A DNA stretch of 64,000 nt from Rhizobium indicum. Lineage in GTDB: Bacteria > Pseudomonadota > Alphaproteobacteria > Rhizobiales > Rhizobiaceae. Positions 26,516 through 36,082 of the stretch are shown here, one piece after another. The stretch lies in the NCBI RefSeq assembly GCF_005862305.2, contig NZ_CP054021.1, positions 2,294,001-2,358,000 on the forward strand, written 5' to 3'. A model generated the notes under the pieces. The model saw only the letters and a program-made list of their open reading frames with translations. It searched no databases and was not told where the DNA came from. Every line of letters starts with the position of its first letter. Positions within the stretch are counted from its first letter, which is position 1. The position numbers and the translations under genes are program-made.

Positions 26516-27414
26516 TGGCCAAGCGCCTCGACAGCGCTGGCCTGACCTTCCGGCAGGACTATTTCGGCGATCCCGCCGGCTGGGCGGCGCTGGTCTGCCT
26601 GCTCAAGGATATTTTCGGCATCGATATCGGGCCGCTGCAACAGCTTGGCGGACCCGATCCTACGAGCATGCCCTTCGGCTGGTTTGATGCCGAAGGTGAG
26701 CTTGCGGCCAATATCTCAGCCTTTGCGCTGCCCTTCGTCCTCAACGGCAGGATCGTCCATGCCGCCGGGCTGCAATCCGGCACCGTGCGGCCGCCATGGC
26801 GCGGCCGCGGGCTCTATCGCGACGTGACGGTGAAGGCGCTCGACTGGTGCGATCAGCAGGGTTTTGAAGCCGTCATCCTCTATACCGACAAGCCATCGCT
26901 TTACGAGCCCTATGGTTTCCACGCGATACCGCTGCACCGATACGAGGGAGCGGCACCCGACCCTTCGTCTTCCGCCGCCCGCGCCCGGCCGCTTTTACCG
27001 ACGAATGCGGATGATCTTGCCCTGCTGCAATCGCTGCTGAAAGGACGCAGCCCGGTTTCGACCTCGCTGGCGGTCACAGTCAATGCGGCGATGTTTCTCA
27101 TCAACACCCAGCTCGATCCCGATATCCGTGTCAGCTTCCTCGAAGACAAACAGGCGGTGATCGCCTGGAAGGTCGATGAGGCGGGCCGCTTCAGCCTCCT
27201 CGACGTCGTGGCGGCTGAGATACCGTCGCTTGCCGCGATCCTCGGCGGGCTGGAGATAGCCCCCGCCTCCGTCGAGGTGCTTTTCCGTCCCGACAAGCTC
27301 GGCTGGGAGGGTGTTCCACAATCGTTGGAAAGCGGCACGAGGCTGATGCTGCGCGGGCTCGGCAATGCCACCCCGGATTTTCCGGCGATGTTGTCGCCGA
27401 TGGCAGAATTCTAG
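26515..27414 (+). CDS. GNAT-family N-acetyltransferase
   Basis: 299 aa. N-terminal GNAT domain with the acetyl-CoA loop TVRPPWRGRGLYRDV (about residues 97-111) and YEPYGFHAIP (substrate side). The C-terminal 130 residues form a second, less conserved domain, an arrangement seen in two-domain, Eis-like acetyltransferases. Substrate unknown. Start shares a base with the dut stop, so translation is coupled to dut. Confidence 0.8.
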   Translation: MAKRLDSAGLTFRQDYFGDPAGWAALVCLLKDIFGIDIGPLQQLGGPDPTSMPFGWFDAEGELAANISAFALPFVLNGRIVHAAGLQSGTVRPPWRGRGLYRDVTVKALDWCDQQGFEAVILYTDKPSLYEPYGFHAIPLHRYEGAAPDPSSSAARARPLLPTNADDLALLQSLLKGRSPVSTSLAVTVNAAMFLINTQLDPDIRVSFLEDKQAVIAWKVDEAGRFSLLDVVAAEIPSLAAILGGLEIAPASVEVLFRPDKLGWEGVPQSLESGTRLMLRGLGNATPDFPAMLSPMAEF

Positions 27415-27420
27415 ATCTCC

Positions 27421-27885
27421 CTATTTCCGGCGTGACAGCGGCGGCAGGCGGCGTTTGACAGGCGAGGCTTTGATCATCGCGGTGTTGGTCTCCGCCCTTT
27501 CGGCAACCCGGTCGAGGATGCCGTCGAGGTCGGCCATCGAGCGGATGACCAGGCGGGCGATAAAACAATCATCACCCGTCACCTTGTCGCATTCGATGAT
27601 TTCGGGAATTTCCTGGATGATCCGCTCGACGATGTGCAGCTGTCCCGGCAGCGGGCGCACGCGCACGATCGCCTGCAAGGGGTAACCGACCGTGGCGGGA
27701 TCGAGATCGATGGTGAAGGCCTTGATGACGCCGCGTTCCTCCAGCCGGCGCAGGCGCTCGGCGGCACTCGGCGAAGAGAGGCCGACCTGCTGTGCCAGCT
27801 CCTTCAGCGAGATCCGCGCATTGCCGGCCAGCGCCTCCAGAATGGCCTGATCGATTTCGTCGAGCGATTGCACATCATTAGCCAC
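27421..27885 (-). CDS. Lrp/AsnC-family regulator
   Basis: 154 aa from a GTG at 27885 (MANDVQSLDEIDQAIL) with GGGGAA upstream. The frame stays open to 28788 but that part lies opposite the transporter gene. HTH: ISLKELAQQVGLSSPSAAERLRRLEERG; RAM domain with IECDKVTGDDCFIARLVI. Divergent from the DMT-family gene (gap about 110 bp), the classic layout of an Lrp protein regulating an amino acid exporter. Confidence 0.88.
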   Translation of the reverse strand: MANDVQSLDEIDQAILEALAGNARISLKELAQQVGLSSPSAAERLRRLEERGVIKAFTIDLDPATVGYPLQAIVRVRPLPGQLHIVERIIQEIPEIIECDKVTGDDCFIARLVIRSMADLDGILDRVAERAETNTAMIKASPVKRRLPPLSRRK

Positions 27886-27996
27886 AGCGAGTGATTCCCC
27901 TAGTATGATTAGGCTACATCGGTCATTTTCCTTTTTATCCTTATATAAAATCGCCTTCCGGCGCAATATTCTTATGCCATCGAAATGGAGGCAATC

Positions 27997-28899
27997 ATGG
28001 GCAGCGACATCAAAAGAGGCACGGCGGAAATGACGGCGGCGATGCTGATCTCGGGGACGATCGGCTGGTTCGTCGTCATGTCGGGACAACCGGTCAGCGG
28101 CGTGGTCTTCTGGCGCTGCCTGTTCGGCGCGCTCACTTTGCTTGTCATCTGCGGCGCTCTCGGGCTGCTGCGGCCCGGCATCATCACGCTGCGCGCCTTC
28201 GGCATCGCGATTTTCGGCGGCATCGCCATCGTCTTGAACTGGCTGCTGCTCTTTGCCTCCTATTCGCATGCGACGATCTCGGTCGCGACGACGGTCTACA
28301 ACACCCAGCCTTTCATGCTGCTGGTGCTCGGCGCGCTCTTTCTCGGCGAGAAGATCACCGCCGCCAAGCTGTTCTGGCTGGCGCTCGCCTTCGCCGGCAT
28401 GGTGGCGATCGTCCAGGCGAAACCCGGTGCGGGCGGCGCTGCGTTCGACGGTTACGGCCTCGGCATTCTGATGGCGTTGGGGGCTGCCTTCTTCTACGCG
28501 CTCGCCGCCCTTGCCGCGAAGTGGCTGAAAGGCACGCCGCCGCATCTGATCGCGCTCATCCAGGTCGCAACCGGCATGCTGATGCTGGCGCCGATGACGG
28601 ATTTTTCCCATCCGCCCGGCGATATTGGGTCCTGGGCGATCCTGGTGACCGTCGGCGTCGTCCATACCGGACTGATGTATGTGCTGCTCTACGGTGCGAT
28701 CCAGAGGCTGCCGACGCATCTCACAGGAGCCCTGTCCTTCATTTATCCGATCGCCGCGATCCTCGTCGATCGGCTCGCCTTCGGCCATGCGCTGCAGCCG
28801 ATGCAGATATTAGGCGCGGCGATCATCCTGCTTGCCGCCGCCGGCATGAATCTCGGCTGGACACCGCGCTGGCTGCGGCCACGGGCGCTGGAGAGCTGA
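27997..28899 (+). CDS. EamA/DMT-family exporter
   Basis: 300 aa, two EamA halves, about 10 transmembrane helices. The ATG at 27997 has GGAGG 5 bp upstream; an in-frame ATG at 27985 contains that ribosome site and is less likely. Conserved pieces: GTIGWFVVMSG, WRCLFGALTLL, YNTQPFMLLVLGALFLGEK and GALSFIYPIAAILVDRLAFG. Probably exports an amino acid or related metabolite under control of the divergent Lrp protein. Confidence 0.87.
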   Translation: MGSDIKRGTAEMTAAMLISGTIGWFVVMSGQPVSGVVFWRCLFGALTLLVICGALGLLRPGIITLRAFGIAIFGGIAIVLNWLLLFASYSHATISVATTVYNTQPFMLLVLGALFLGEKITAAKLFWLALAFAGMVAIVQAKPGAGGAAFDGYGLGILMALGAAFFYALAALAAKWLKGTPPHLIALIQVATGMLMLAPMTDFSHPPGDIGSWAILVTVGVVHTGLMYVLLYGAIQRLPTHLTGALSFIYPIAAILVDRLAFGHALQPMQILGAAIILLAAAGMNLGWTPRWLRPRALES

Positions 28900-28946
28900 G
28901 AACCGGGCGTCCCGATCGGGATGGCTGAGACGTCCGGTTGCCGATA

Positions 28947-29465
28947 TTACCTCTGCGGGCGCGTCGTTTCGAACAGGAACCAGGTGCGGCGCTCGCCCTC
29001 GTCGATCCAGTTCTCGATCAGGCTGGCGGTTGCGACATCATTATGCTCGTCGCAAAGGCCATGCACCTCGCGCAGCAGCGAAACGAGCTGAACGTTATCC
29101 TCGCGCAGTTCCGACAACATGTCCTCGGGCGTGACGAAATCCGCGTCATTGTCCAAAAGGCGCTGCTGACGAGCGATCTGGCCGATGGAGCGCAGCGTCG
29201 TGCCGCCGATCTTGCGGGCACGCTCGGCAATGTCGTCGGTCATGGCGAAGATCTGCTCCGCCTGTTCGTCGAGCAGCAGATGATAGTCGCGAAAATGCGG
29301 GCCGGACATGTGCCAATGGAAATTCTTGGTCTTCACATAAAGCGTAAAGACATCGGCGAGCAGTGCGGTCAGCGCCGCCGAAATATCGGTAATGGCGTTG
29401 GTCGACAGGCTGGACGGCGTCTTGAGTGGCGAAAGCCTGCGGGTTTCGGCTGGCGTATGGGACAT
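28947..29465 (-). CDS. dps: Dps-family DNA-protecting ferritin
   Basis: 172 aa dodecameric mini-ferritin: oxidises Fe(II) with peroxide and protects DNA. Ferroxidase ligands are visible in KNFHWHMSGPHFRDYHLLLDE (written in two parts: KNFHWH near residue 47, then HLLLDEQAEQI near 62). Length and the helical pattern fit. Purine-rich AAGGAG upstream of the ATG. Single gene. Confidence 0.92.
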   Translation of the reverse strand: MSHTPAETRRLSPLKTPSSLSTNAITDISAALTALLADVFTLYVKTKNFHWHMSGPHFRDYHLLLDEQAEQIFAMTDDIAERARKIGGTTLRSIGQIARQQRLLDNDADFVTPEDMLSELREDNVQLVSLLREVHGLCDEHNDVATASLIENWIDEGERRTWFLFETTRPQR

Positions 29466-29592
29466 TTAATCTCTCCTTGGTGATGAAAATCTCTAGCGCC
29501 ACCGGCCGGGACAACCGCGACAGGCCGCGCTGATCGCGCATTTGCAGAGAGGGAAATAGCAAGGCCGGGTCGCTTTCCAAGTGGATCATGGT
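29466..29592. other. dps promoter region
   Basis: About 130 bp between the dps start and the repeat element. It should contain the minus-strand dps promoter. I see no convincing OxyR, Irr or RirA site. Confidence 0.4.
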
Positions 29593-29700
29593 CTAAAGCG
29601 CGTCGCGATCTTTCAGATTCGCTCTTCGCGCTTTAGGTCTTTGTTTTTACGCATGTCGTTCTCGCAAAACCGCTGCACACTTTTGCGCGACATGCTCTAG
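29593..29700. repeat. RIME-like palindromic intergenic element (family 2, full copy)
   Basis: About 108 bp built of two hairpins: CTAAAGCGCG ... CGCGCTTTAG, then GCATGTCG ... CGACATGC enclosing a 23-bp core (29664-29686, GCAAAACC to CTTTTGC). The 23-bp core recurs exactly at 55821-55843. Size and double-hairpin layout fit the Rhizobium intergenic mosaic elements. Confidence 0.75.
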
Positions 29701-29802
29701 CAGACCTATTCCTTATGGTTATGGACCGATCAGCGCCAAAGCATTGATGAGGAAGCGGCGCTTGCCTATAGATGGGCGGTGGAAGCCCTGAGGGTTAAGA
29801 AG

Positions 29803-30420
29803 ATGAGCCTCACCGTCCTGATCACCTATGCCGGAGCGCTGTTCATCGCCGCGGCCATTCCGGGACCCGGGATTACCGCGATCGGTGCGCGTGCGCTCGG
29901 CTCGAATTTCCGCGAGACCTTTTTCATGGGTCTCGGCCTGGTGCTCGGCGACATGACCTATCTCACAGCGGTCATTCTCGGCCTTGCCTTCGTGGCGCAG
30001 ACCTTTACCGAGGTGTTCATCGCCATCAAGATCGCCGGCGTCCTCTATCTCGGCTACATCGCCTGGAAACTCTGGACGGCGGGGCTGCTGCCGCAGGATA
30101 TCGCGGCGCGGAAATCCACCAATATCGGCATGTCTTTCCTCTCCGGCCTGCTGGTGACGCTCGGCAATCCGAAGACGATGCTCTTCTATGTCGCCCTGGT
30201 GCCGACGCTGATCGATATCGGTAATATCGGCATGCGCGACTATGCGCTCCTGCTCACCACCACCTTCGTCGTGCTGATCGTCGTGCTCGTGCCCTATATG
30301 CTGCTTGCCTCGCGGGCCCGCACGATGCTGAAGCAGCCGCGGGCCTTGCAGGCGCTGAACCGGGTTGCGGCCGGCATCCTCGCCGGCACGGCAGCCTTCA
30401 TCGCCACGCGGGCGGCCTGA
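29803..30420 (+). CDS. LysE-family amino acid/metabolite exporter
   Basis: 205 aa, six hydrophobic segments, LysE/RhtB superfamily. The N-terminal FIAAAIPGPGITAIGARAL matches the family PGP motif, and LVTLGNPKTMLFYVALVP the second signature. ATG at 29803 chosen over the GTG at 29779, which adds eight residues before the first membrane segment. Substrate unknown. Confidence 0.88.
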   Translation: MSLTVLITYAGALFIAAAIPGPGITAIGARALGSNFRETFFMGLGLVLGDMTYLTAVILGLAFVAQTFTEVFIAIKIAGVLYLGYIAWKLWTAGLLPQDIAARKSTNIGMSFLSGLLVTLGNPKTMLFYVALVPTLIDIGNIGMRDYALLLTTTFVVLIVVLVPYMLLASRARTMLKQPRALQALNRVAAGILAGTAAFIATRAA

Positions 30421-30565
30421 AATAAACATTCGGCAAGAAACGGTTTTCAAAGGTTTTTTTCTCTCCTGATCGCCTCTCCAGGTCGAACGCGGTCTGGTCT
30501 AGACGGGCCTTTGACCCTATTCTCCCCCTCGATTTCAGGAGCAGGATTTCAAAGGGAGAGCACCC

Positions 30566-31528
<963 letters not shown>

Positions 31529-31577
31529 GGCTGGGCTTTGGTTGGGGCTTTCCCGGCTATCATCTTCGCAGAGTATC

Positions 31578-31600
31578 GGGGCGCTTCGGCGCCCCTTCTT
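31578..31600 (+). terminator. Intrinsic terminator of cysK
   Basis: GGGGCGC TTCG GCGCCCC, a perfect 7-bp stem with a UUCG-type loop, followed by TTCTT. It lies inside the segment duplicated near comM (about 33222), where the stem is degenerate. Confidence 0.85.
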
Positions 31601-31601
31601 G

Positions 31602-31660
31602 TTACGCCACAGCCGTCAGACGTTTACCGGCGATGAGGTACTCGTCGCCTTCGAGCGACC
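31602..31660 (-). pseudogene. Degenerate duplicate of the comM 3' end
   Basis: Read on the minus strand this encodes SLEGDEYLIAGKRLTAVA and a TAA. The true ComM C-terminus, 1.6 kb away, ends SYRIAGERLTAAA and TAA. The surrounding DNA also matches (31565-31650 against 33209-33293; roughly three quarters identical by eye). No coding capacity remains. It marks one boundary of the small island before comM. Confidence 0.7.
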
Positions 31661-31762
31661 GACATAGCCCGCGGCTGTAATCGTACCCAAGCGCGACGAC
31701 AGTAAGTGCCGTTAGCGTGAGTCGAAGTTTGGTCGGTGTCGGGGATTTTGGCAGCACGCAAG

Positions 31763-32479
31763 CTAGTCTGACAAGAAATCCTTGAGGGCAGCAATTTTCT
31801 TCTCCAGCTTTTCAAGACCCTCCCTGTTGAGGAGAGCCGAAACTCTGACTGTATCGCCCGTGATCTCGGCATTGATTTTGTTCAACTCCAAAAACGGAGC
31901 GGGTGGCGGAGCGGCCGCAGCGATGGTCTGGGGCGTATGCATCTGATTTTTCTCCGATTTTTCAGAACTCTCGTTGAATCCTGCACCTAAATCAGATTGA
32001 TCGCCACCACTTTCGAACGCTTTCGATTGCTCAAGAAACTTCATCGTTTCGAGATACGCTTTTGTTACCGGATTGATGGCGCGATCAAGAAAATTTTCTC
32101 GCATCAGCCATCCCTTTAGAGCACCTTCCGAGGGGATACCGTCGTTAAATCGAGCTCTAATGTCACGAAAGATAGAAGGAGAAAAACCTGCCTCCTGGAG
32201 CGCCGCACGTTTATCCTCCGCGCTGTCAGGATAGAGGATATCGACAAGAGTCTGCGTAACACGCAATTGACCCTTTCCTGCTTTCTCTACAAGGGCATAA
32301 TGAGCAAGCGTTCCAAGACTCTTGTCAGCCGCGCCGCTGGAGCCACTGTAGCCGATATGCTGCGCGGCCACATCCCGATCGATGGCATTTTTCCTATCTT
32401 TTTCAAAGATTTGAGACGCGAGATCAATTGCTTTCTCAAGTGGAAAATTGGGGTATCCAGGGCTTTGTTTCTGGGTCAT
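31763..32479 (-). CDS. Unknown protein, winged-helix-like N-terminal half (island gene)
   Basis: 238 aa from the ATG at 32479 (MTQKQSPGYPNFPLEKAIDL) with AAGGAG 8 bp upstream. The first 150 residues look like a small DNA-binding-type domain: AAQHIGYSGSSGAADKSLGT, then LAHYALVEKAGKGQLRVT, a helix-turn-helix-plus-wing pattern. I have seen similar hypothetical proteins in mobile or accessory regions but know no function. The middle is a low-complexity linker and the end (LEKLEKKIAALKDFLS) a short coiled coil. GC and codon use are clearly lower than its neighbours, which suggests transfer. Confidence 0.6.
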   Translation of the reverse strand: MTQKQSPGYPNFPLEKAIDLASQIFEKDRKNAIDRDVAAQHIGYSGSSGAADKSLGTLAHYALVEKAGKGQLRVTQTLVDILYPDSAEDKRAALQEAGFSPSIFRDIRARFNDGIPSEGALKGWLMRENFLDRAINPVTKAYLETMKFLEQSKAFESGGDQSDLGAGFNESSEKSEKNQMHTPQTIAAAAPPPAPFLELNKINAEITGDTVRVSALLNREGLEKLEKKIAALKDFLSD

Positions 32480-32610
32480 ATGTGCGCGCTCCTTGAATTG
32501 CTTCTTCACAGCTTATATCAGAAGCAATTATTACAAGCAATCGAGACTAGCAATTGGCGGAAAATCGGAGCAATGGCGTTGTAATCGATGCAATGATGTG
32601 CATGAATACA

Positions 32611-32796
32611 AATCGCCGAGGTTGGAGCCTCGGCGATTCGCAACATTCGGAGAATGCGATGGAGCCCATATAACAACCGCTTCCTGATCTAACGGGGTCT
32701 GATCCACCCGGTTAGATTCAGCAGTCGCCGCAAGGGCGATAGGAGCCGGGGCGAGAATGCCTCGGTTCCACTCCGGTTCGAAAATAGTTTCGAGCC
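32611..32796. ncRNA. Run of five stem-loops, candidate structured RNA or recombination site
   Basis: Five hairpins in 186 bp: 32611-32638 (11-bp perfect stem, AATCGCCGAGG), 32688-32716 (TCTAAC + GGGT stems), 32725-32739 (TCGCC/GGCGA), 32743-32768 (10-bp stem GAGCCGGGGC with two G-T pairs) and 32775-32796 (9-bp stem GGTTCGAAA, loop ATAG). No credible ORF covers them. G-T pairs in the stems favour an RNA on the plus strand. Confidence 0.45.
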
Positions 32797-32824
32797 AGAA
32801 CAATGGCCGCGTAACGGACATCTG

Positions 32825-32868
32825 AACGATTTTGACAATGATTCATTTGCCGAATCTCGTCAATCGTT
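32825..32868. promoter_or_regulatory. Imperfect inverted repeat upstream of the small HTH gene
   Basis: AACGATT..GAC...GATTC faces GAATC...GTC.AATCGTT around a 7-bp centre; a TTGACA (32832-32837) lies within the left arm. It ends 33 bp before the ATG of the 63-aa HTH protein, so it may be its operator and promoter. Confidence 0.45.
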
Positions 32869-32901
32869 ATTCGGTCGCAACCTTTTAGCAAAGGAAGAGA
32901 C

Positions 32902-33093
32902 ATGCAAGACCGAAAGGTAACTCCGGATATGGTTCCGGTGATCAAACTGGCCCGTGGACTGAAATACAACTATGCACGCATCGCATCGTATTTTCAGATC
33001 AACCAAGGCCGCATTGCGGACGTAATGAAGGGGCGCCTGTTCCCCAACATTCCGCCGGCAGGAAATCTCCCTCCCGATTTCCCGCAAGCTTAA
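32902..33093 (+). CDS. Small HTH-domain protein, 63 aa (island gene)
   Basis: The core YARIASYFQINQGRIADVMK reads as a helix-turn-helix of the kind found in short phage- and plasmid-associated proteins (IA..F..NQGRI...). AAAGGAAGAG upstream of the ATG. A strong terminator follows at 33104, and an inverted repeat lies before it. It is probably a DNA-binding regulator; target unknown, perhaps its own promoter. Confidence 0.65.
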   Translation: MQDRKVTPDMVPVIKLARGLKYNYARIASYFQINQGRIADVMKGRLFPNIPPAGNLPPDFPQA

Positions 33094-33103
33094 AGAGGAT
33101 TTG

Positions 33104-33129
33104 GGGGCGGCCTGACAGTCGCCCCTTTT
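33104..33129 (+). terminator. Intrinsic terminator after the small HTH gene
   Basis: GGGGCGGC / GTCGCCCC stem (8 bp with one G-T), loop CTGACA, then TTTT. It starts 11 bp after the HTH stop. Confidence 0.85.
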
Positions 33130-33244
33130 CAGTTTCCGGATTTTATTGCGGAAACTGCGAAGTCCAGCATCAAGACCAGCGCGCTCAAGGATTATTCGTC
33201 AGTTCGTTTTCGCAGGATATCGGGGCGTTTCGGCACTCCATCTG

Positions 33245-34777
33245 TTACGCCGCCGCCGTCAACCTCTCACCCGCGATGCGGTAGGAGATCGCTTCGGCGA
33301 GATGGATGCGGCCGACCGTTGGCTTGCCGTCGAGATCGGCCAGCGTGCGGGCGACCTTGAGCACGCGGTGGTAACCGCGGGCGGAGAATTTCATCTTTTC
33401 GGCGGCGTCGCGCAGCAGCTGCAGGCCGCTGGCATCGGGCTCGGCCAGTTTCTCGATCATCGCGGTGGAGCAGCGGGCATTGGTGCCGATGCCCTTTGCG
33501 CCTGTGCTTTCGAAGCGCTCCTGCTGGATCTCGCGGGCGCGGGCGACGCGGCGGGCAACGTCGGCGCTGGTTTCGGCCGCCATCGGCCGGATCAGATCGG
33601 CAGCGGAGACGGCCGGCACGTCGATGCGGATATCGATGCGGTCCATCAGCGGGCCGGAGATGCGGGCCTGGTAATCGCTCATGCAGCGCGGGCCGCGGGC
33701 ACAGGTATGGCCCGGCTCGCCGGCCATGCCGCAGCGGCAGGGGTTCATCGCCGCGATCAGCTGGAATTTGGCCGGATAAGAGACGCGGTGATTGGCACGC
33801 GCGATGACGCATTCGCCGCCTTCAAGCGGCTGGCGCAGCGCATCGAGCGCCTGCGGCGTGAATTCGGGAAACTCGTCGAGAAACAGCACGCCGTGATGGG
33901 CAAGCGAGGCTTCGCCCGGACGGGCGCGCAGGCCGCCGCCGACGAGGGCCGCCATGGTGGCGGAGTGATGCGGGGTGCGGAAGGGCCTTCGATCGGAAAG
34001 CTTGCCGCCGGAGAGTTGGCCGGCGATCGAATGGACCATCGATACTTCCAGCAGCTCGGCGGCCGAAAGCGGCGGCAGGATCGATGGCAGCCTTGCCGCC
34101 AGCATCGACTTGCCGGAGCCCGGAGGACCGACCATCAGCAGATTATGGCCGCCGGCGGCCGCGACCTCGAGCGCCCGCTTGGCGCTTTCCTGGCCCTTGA
34201 TCTCGGCAAGATCCGGCAGGTTCGCGGCATTGGCGCGGATCGACGCCTCCGGCCTAGAGAGGACCTGCGTGCCGCGGAAATGATTGGCAAGGGCAATCAG
34301 GCTGCGCGGCGCGAGGATATCGACTTCCGAGCCTGCCCAGGCGGCTTCGGCGCCGCTTTCGGCCGGGCAGATCAGCCCCTTGCCGAGCGCATTGGCGCCT
34401 ATCGCAGCCGGCAGCGCGCCTGATATGGCGGCGATCGTGCCGTCGAGGTTGAGCTCGCCGACGACGACAAAGTCCGACAGCGCATCGGCGGGAATGGCGC
34501 CGAGAGCGGCCATCAGGGCAAGCGCGATCGGCAGATCGAAATGAGAGCCTTCCTTCGGCAGGTCGGCAGGCGCCAGATTGACCGTCACGCGCTTTGCCGG
34601 CAGCGCCAGGCCGGAGGCGTGGAGGGCCGCCTGCACGCGCTCGCGGCTTTCGGCCACCGCCTTGTCGGGCAGGCCGACGATCTGCATTCCGACCTTGCCG
34701 GGAGCGACCATGACCTGGACCTCGACCGGCACACCTTCGATGCCCTGAAATGCCACCGTACTGACACGCGCGACCAT
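33245..34777 (-). CDS. comM: ComM/YifB-family AAA+ ATPase (Mg chelatase-like)
   Basis: 510 aa from the ATG at 34777 (MVARVSTVAFQG). ComM proteins are hexameric helicases promoting branch migration during natural transformation; in most bacteria the role is less clear. Visible: N-terminal Lon-substrate-like domain (VNLAPADLPKEGSHFDLPIAL), Walker A GPPGSGKS, Walker B LFLDEFPEF, a zinc-type CRCG...C...C segment and the Mg_chelatase C-terminal domain. Its last bases are duplicated in degraded form 1.6 kb downstream, across the island. Confidence 0.93.
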   Translation of the reverse strand: MVARVSTVAFQGIEGVPVEVQVMVAPGKVGMQIVGLPDKAVAESRERVQAALHASGLALPAKRVTVNLAPADLPKEGSHFDLPIALALMAALGAIPADALSDFVVVGELNLDGTIAAISGALPAAIGANALGKGLICPAESGAEAAWAGSEVDILAPRSLIALANHFRGTQVLSRPEASIRANAANLPDLAEIKGQESAKRALEVAAAGGHNLLMVGPPGSGKSMLAARLPSILPPLSAAELLEVSMVHSIAGQLSGGKLSDRRPFRTPHHSATMAALVGGGLRARPGEASLAHHGVLFLDEFPEFTPQALDALRQPLEGGECVIARANHRVSYPAKFQLIAAMNPCRCGMAGEPGHTCARGPRCMSDYQARISGPLMDRIDIRIDVPAVSAADLIRPMAAETSADVARRVARAREIQQERFESTGAKGIGTNARCSTAMIEKLAEPDASGLQLLRDAAEKMKFSARGYHRVLKVARTLADLDGKPTVGRIHLAEAISYRIAGERLTAAA

Positions 34778-34949
34778 ATGCCCATCCCTTGCCCGCAAAC
34801 TCTTATAGCGCCTGCAACCCTTCAGGGCCAGCGGTTGCAATCTGGCACGGAAGGAGGAATAAAACAAGAACAATAAAGGAACGTAGTCGGATATACACTG
34901 TGACCGGGGTTGTATCCGGTCAGCAGACGCTTGGGGTCAGGAGGCGAGA

Positions 34950-35897
34950 TCAGCCGCGCTTGCGCTCGATCGCATCCCAAAGCAGCGCTGCTATATCGGC
35001 GCCGCCGAACTTCTTGACCTCGCGAATGCCTGTGGGCGAGGTGACGTTGATCTCGGTCATGTAATCGCCGATCACGTCTATGCCGACGAGCAGGAAGCCG
35101 CGCTCCCTCAGCGCCGGGCCGATGCGGGCGCAGATTTCCTGTTCGCGCGGCGTCAGTTCGGTCGCCTCGGCGCGGCCGCCGACATGCATGTTGGAGCGGC
35201 TGTCGTGCTCGGCCGGCACGCGGTTGATGGCGCCGGCGAATTCGCCGTCGACCAGGATGATGCGTTTGTCGCCCTTGCGCACGTCGGGCAGATATTGCTG
35301 GGCGATGAAGGGCTCGCGGAAAAGCTGGCCGAACATTTCCAGCAGCGAAGAGAGATTGCGGTCGTCGCGGGTCGAATGGAAGACGCCGGCGCCGCCATTG
35401 CCGTAGAGCGGTTTCAGGATGATGTCGCCCATCTCGTCGCGGAAGCGGCGGATCTCGGCGGCATCCTTGGTGATCAGCGTCTTCGGCATCAGGTCGGAGA
35501 ATTCGGTGACGAAGATCTTCTCCGGCGAATTGCGCACCCAGGCCGGATCGTTGACGACGAGGGTCTTCGGATGGATGCGCTCGAGCAGATGCGTCGAGGT
35601 GATATAAGCCATGTCGAAGGGCGGGTCCTGGCGCAGCAGCACGACATCCATGGTCGAAAGATCAACGCGCTCCGGCGCGCCAAGCTCGTAGTGATCGCCC
35701 TTGACGTCGCGCAGCACCATCGGCTCGACGCTGGCATAGAGCCGGCCGTCGCGGAAACTCAAGCGATCGGGGGTGTAATGGAAGAGCTTGTAGCCGCGCG
35801 CCTGCGCTTCCAGGCTCATGGCGAAGGTGGAATCACCTGCGATATTGATGCCTGCGACATGGTCCATCTGGACCGCTACATTGGTGATCTTGGCCAT
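34950..35897 (-). CDS. gshB: Glutathione synthetase
   Basis: 315 aa ATP-grasp ligase joining gamma-glutamylcysteine and glycine. The start [12 protein letters not shown] at 35897 has GAGGG 6 bp upstream; an ATG two codons earlier overlaps that site. ATP-grasp landmarks: [28 protein letters not shown] (substrate loop) and [10 protein letters not shown] (metal). Part of a minus-strand block rsmI-yraN-(cupin)-gshB-comM that is commonly conserved in rhizobia without the cupin. Confidence 0.95.
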   Translation of the reverse strand: MAKITNVAVQMDHVAGINIAGDSTFAMSLEAQARGYKLFHYTPDRLSFRDGRLYASVEPMVLRDVKGDHYELGAPERVDLSTMDVVLLRQDPPFDMAYITSTHLLERIHPKTLVVNDPAWVRNSPEKIFVTEFSDLMPKTLITKDAAEIRRFRDEMGDIILKPLYGNGGAGVFHSTRDDRNLSSLLEMFGQLFREPFIAQQYLPDVRKGDKRIILVDGEFAGAINRVPAEHDSRSNMHVGGRAEATELTPREQEICARIGPALRERGFLLVGIDVIGDYMTEINVTSPTGIREVKKFGGADIAALLWDAIERKRG

Positions 35898-35978
35898 TTC
35901 CATCCCTCGCTGAATGCCGGACAGATGTAGGTCGGCCAGATTTCAAACGCAACGGTCAATCAAGGGCTTCCGGTCGCC

Positions 35979-36082
35979 AGAGCGCCGCGCGTCCAATAGG
36001 ACGCGCTAAGGACGCTCTGTTGCTTTGAATTGGCGCATAATCCTTTCCGAAAATCGATTCCGATTTTCGGGGTTATGCGCTA
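35979..36082. repeat. RIME1-like palindromic element (family 1, full copy)
   Basis: Begins AGAGCGCCGCGCGTCC, holds GCGCGTCC/GGACGCGC, then a long nested hairpin: GCGCATAA ... TTATGCGC enclosing CCGAAAATCG ATTC CGATTTTCGG. A related full copy lies at 42687-42793. Size, nested palindromes and intergenic position fit Rhizobium RIME1. Confidence 0.8.

Noticed and set aside
27886..28788. Upstream extension of the Lrp gene to 455 codons
   Set aside because: The extension covers the antisense of the DMT transporter and is low-complexity; the GTG at 27885 has a ribosome site and gives the normal Lrp length.
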